DNA of 64,000 bases, taken from Corallium rubrum. Lineage: Eukaryota > Cnidaria > Anthozoa > Scleralcyonacea > Coralliidae. Shown in pieces: positions 61,137 through 64,000 of this stretch (positions are counted from its first letter, which is position 1; each line of letters opens with the position of its first letter). Made by a program: the position numbers and the translations under genes. The stretch covers positions 8,691,059 to 8,755,058 of the forward strand of contig OZ036007.1 in NCBI GenBank assembly GCA_964035015.1. Direction: 5' to 3'. Below the pieces are notes generated by a model. It had not been told where the DNA came from. It did no database searches and saw only the letters and a program-made list of their open reading frames with translations.

Positions 61137-64000
61137 TTGGATTTCTGCTGCACAGTTCACGCTACACAGTTCACGTTGATCATCACGCTGTACAGTTCAC
61201 GTTGATCATCACGCTGTACAGTTCACGTTGATCATCACGCTGTACAGTTCACGTTGATCATCACGCTGCACAGTTCACGTTGATCATCAAGCTGCACAGT
61301 TCACGTTGATCATCACGCTGCACAGTTCACGCTGCATATCCGGTTCACGTTGATCATCACGCTGTACAGTTCACGTTGATCATCACGCTGTACAGTTCAC
61401 GTTGATCATCACGCTGTACAGTTCACGTTGATCATCACGCTGTACAGTTCACGTTGATCATCACGCTGTACAGTTCACGTTGATCATCACGCTGCACAGT
61501 TCACGTTGATCATCACGCTGCACAGTTCACGCTGCACAGTTCACGTTGATCATCACGCTGCACAGTTCACGTTGATCATCACGCTGCACAGTTCACGTTG
61601 ATCATCACGCTGCACAGTTCACGTTGATCATCACGCTGCACAGTTCACGCTGCACAGTTCACGTTGATCATCACGCTGCACAGTTCACGCTGCACAGTTC
61701 ACGTTGATCATCACGCTGCACAGTTCACGCTGCACAGTTCACGTTGCTCATCACGCTGCACAGTTCACGCTGCACAGTTCACGTTGCTCATCACGCTGCA
61801 CAGTTCACGTTGATCATCACGCTGCACAGTTCACGTTGCTCATCACGCTGCAAAGTTCACGTTGCTCATCACGCTGCACAGTTCACGTTGATCATCACGC
61901 TGCGCAGTTCACGTTGCTCATCACGCTGCACAGTTCACGTTGACCATCACGCTGCACAGTTCACGTTAATCATCACGCAGCACACTTCACGTTGCACAGT
62001 TCACGTTGCTCATCACGCTGCACAGTTCACGTTGATCATCACGCTGCACAGTTCACGTTGCTCATCACGCTGCACAGTTCACGTTGATCATCACGCTGTA
62101 CAGTTCACGCTGCACATCCGCTTCACGTTGATCATCCCGCTGTACAGTTCACGCTGCACAGTTCACGTTGATCATCACGCTGCACAGTACACGTTGCTCA
62201 TCACGCTGCACAGTTCACGCTGCACAGTTCACATTGATCATCACGCTGCACAGTTCACGTTGATCATCACGCTGCACAGTTCACGTTGCTCATCACGCTG
62301 CACAGTTCACGTTGCTCATCACGTTGCACAGTTCACGTTGCTCATCACGCTGCACAGTTCACGTTGCTCATTACGCTGCACAGTTCACGCTGCACAGTTC
62401 ACGTTGCTTATCATGCTTCACAGTTCACGTTGCTCATCACGCTGCACAGTTCACGTTGTTCATCACGCTGCAAAGTTCACGTTGATCATCACGCTGCACA
62501 GTTCACGTTAATCATCACGCTGCACAGTTCACGTTAATCATCACGCTGCACAGTTCACGTTGCACAGTTCACACTGCACAGTTCACGTTGCTCATCACGC
62601 TGCACAGTTCACGCTGCACAGTTCACATTGATAATCACGCTGCACAGTTCACGTTGATCATCACGCTGCACAGTTCACGTTGCTCATCACGCTGCACAGT
62701 TCACGTTCCTCATCACGCTGCACAGTTCACGTTGCTCATCACGCTGCACAGTTCACGTTGCTCATCACGCTGCACAGTTCACGCTGCACAGTTCACGTTG
62801 CTCATCATGCTTCACAGTTCACGTTCCTCATCACGCTGCACAGTTCACGTTGTTCATCACGCTGCAAAGTTCACGTTGATCATCACGCTGCACAGTTCAC
62901 GTTAATCATCACGCTGCACAGTTCACGCTGCATAGTTCACATTGATCATCACGCTGCACAGTTCACGTTGCTCATCACGCTGCACAGTTCACGTTGATCA
63001 TCACGCTGCACAGTTCACGTTGCTCATAACGCTGCACAGTTCACGTTAATCATCACGCTGCACAGTTCACGCTCCACAGTTCACATTGATCATCACGCTG
63101 CACAGTTCACGTTGCTCATCACGCTGCACAGTTCACGTTGATCATCACGCTGCACAGTTCACGTTGCTCATCACGCTGCACAGTTCACGTTGCTCATCAC
63201 GCTGCACAGCTCACGTTGCTCATCACGCTGCACAGTTCACGCTGCACAGTTCACGTTGCTCATCATGCTTCACAGTTCACGTTGCTCATCACGCTGCACA
63301 GTTCACGTTGTTCATCACGCTGCAAAGTTCACGTTGATCATCACGCTGCACAGTTCACGTTAATCATCACGCTGCACAGTTCACGTTAATCATCACGCTG
63401 CACAGTTCACGTTGCACAGTTCACGTTGCTCATCACGCTGCACAGTTCACGTTGATCATCACGCTGCACAGTTCACGTTGATCATCACGCTGCACAGTTC
63501 ACGTTGCTCATCACGCTGCACAGTTCACGTTGCTCATCACGCTGCACAGTTCACGTTGATCATCACGCTGCACAGTTCACGTTGCTCATCACGCTGCACA
63601 GTTCACGCTGCACAGTTCACGTTGCTCATCACGCTGCACAGTTCACGTTGATCATCACGCTGCACAGTTCACGTTGCTCATCACGCTGCACAGTTCACGT
63701 TGATCATCACGCTGCACAGTTCACGTTGATCATCACGCTGCACAGTTCACGCTGCACAGTTCACGTTGCTCATCACGCTGCACAGTTCACGTTGCTCATC
63801 ACGCTGCACAGTTCACGTTGATCATCACGCTGCACAGTTCACGTTGCTCATCACGCTGCACAGTTCACGTTGCTCATCACGCTGCACAGTTCACGCTGCA
63901 CAGTTCACGTTGATCATCACGCTGCACAGTTCACGCTGCACAGTTCACGTTGCTCATCACGCTGCACAGTTCACGTTGATCATCACGCTGCACAGTTCAC
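61137..64000. repeat. 26-bp satellite with a 14-bp sub-unit, runs off the window
   Basis: Main unit gttgatcatcacgctgcaca plus gttcac (26 bp), composed of a 12-bp gttgatcatcac and a 14-bp gctgcacagttcac. Sub-unit duplications (gctgcacagttcac twice) occur at many places. The variant gttgctcatcac alternates with gttgatcatcac. Left third is dominated by tgtacag variants, the rest by tgcacag. All ORFs in the array (61704-63821) are repeat translations. Confidence 0.97.

Noticed and set aside
61704..63821. Many ORFs of 79-255 aa with HSSRC repeats
   Set aside because: Overlapping readings of the 26-bp satellite in all three frames; no start context or unique region.

Overview
This is intron-rich, AT-rich animal DNA. 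It most likely comes from a cnidarian, probably an anthozoan, but that is inferred from style rather than from a search. Several conserved animal genes can be read exon by exon with GT-AG introns. The rest is crowded with MITEs, Penelope-like GIY-YIG retroelement fragments, LINE tails, tRNA- and 5S-derived short elements, long (AT)n tracts and satellite arrays. No prokaryotic gene organisation is present.

Host genes recognised: (1) at least 12 exons on the minus strand (20277 down to 194) of an extracellular protein built of GCC2/GCC3 (ephrin-receptor-like) cysteine modules, open at both ends; (2) an ANKRD53-like ankyrin gene, plus strand, 29439-31444, three exons; (3) TEX261/SVP26, plus strand, six exons, 40209-46567; (4) PAIP2, plus strand, two exons, 55603-58311; (5) four intronless GNAT acetyltransferase copies on the minus strand (32673-33221, broken by one stop; 34695-35240; 37261-37806; 39402-39947). 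The last three GNAT copies lie in a recent 2.1-2.6 kb tandem triplication. Each unit also carries a copy of TEX261 exon 1 in head-to-head orientation about 260 bp away, so the locus holds three copies of a divergent GNAT/TEX261 promoter.

The most unusual object is a ~12.7 kb terminal-inverted-repeat element (about 1526-14200) inserted in an (AT)n tract between two nearly identical 1.4 kb copies of an exon pair of the GCC gene. It encodes virus-like proteins: two different predicted genome-packaging (A32/FtsK-HerA type) ATPases, each with an N-terminal C2H2 zinc finger; a small basic protein with a hydrophobic C-terminus resembling adenovirus-type core/pX proteins; an acidic zinc-ribbon protein; and two further small proteins. 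No capsid, polymerase or integrase was recognised. Its interior is rearranged into two abutting inverted duplications, one with 0.8 kb arms and one a nearly spacerless 3.7 kb palindrome carrying the second ATPase gene in both arms. It looks like a defective, fold-back derivative of a polinton/adintovirus-like element.

Layout: 1-1427 GCC exons (copy 1); 1526-14200 virus-like element; 14318-20277 GCC exons among microsatellites; 20340-21212 48-bp minisatellite; 21585-27837 transposon graveyard (hAT with perfect target duplication, nested MITEs, SINE, Penelope hairpin); 29439-31444 ANKRD53-like; 32673-41360 GNAT/TEX261-exon-1 array; 40209-46567 TEX261; 46655-54584 repeats including a Penelope palindrome and a MITE-borne minisatellite; 55603-58311 PAIP2; 59516-59822 minisatellite; 60564-61052 fold-back element; 61137-64000 a 26-bp satellite running off the window.
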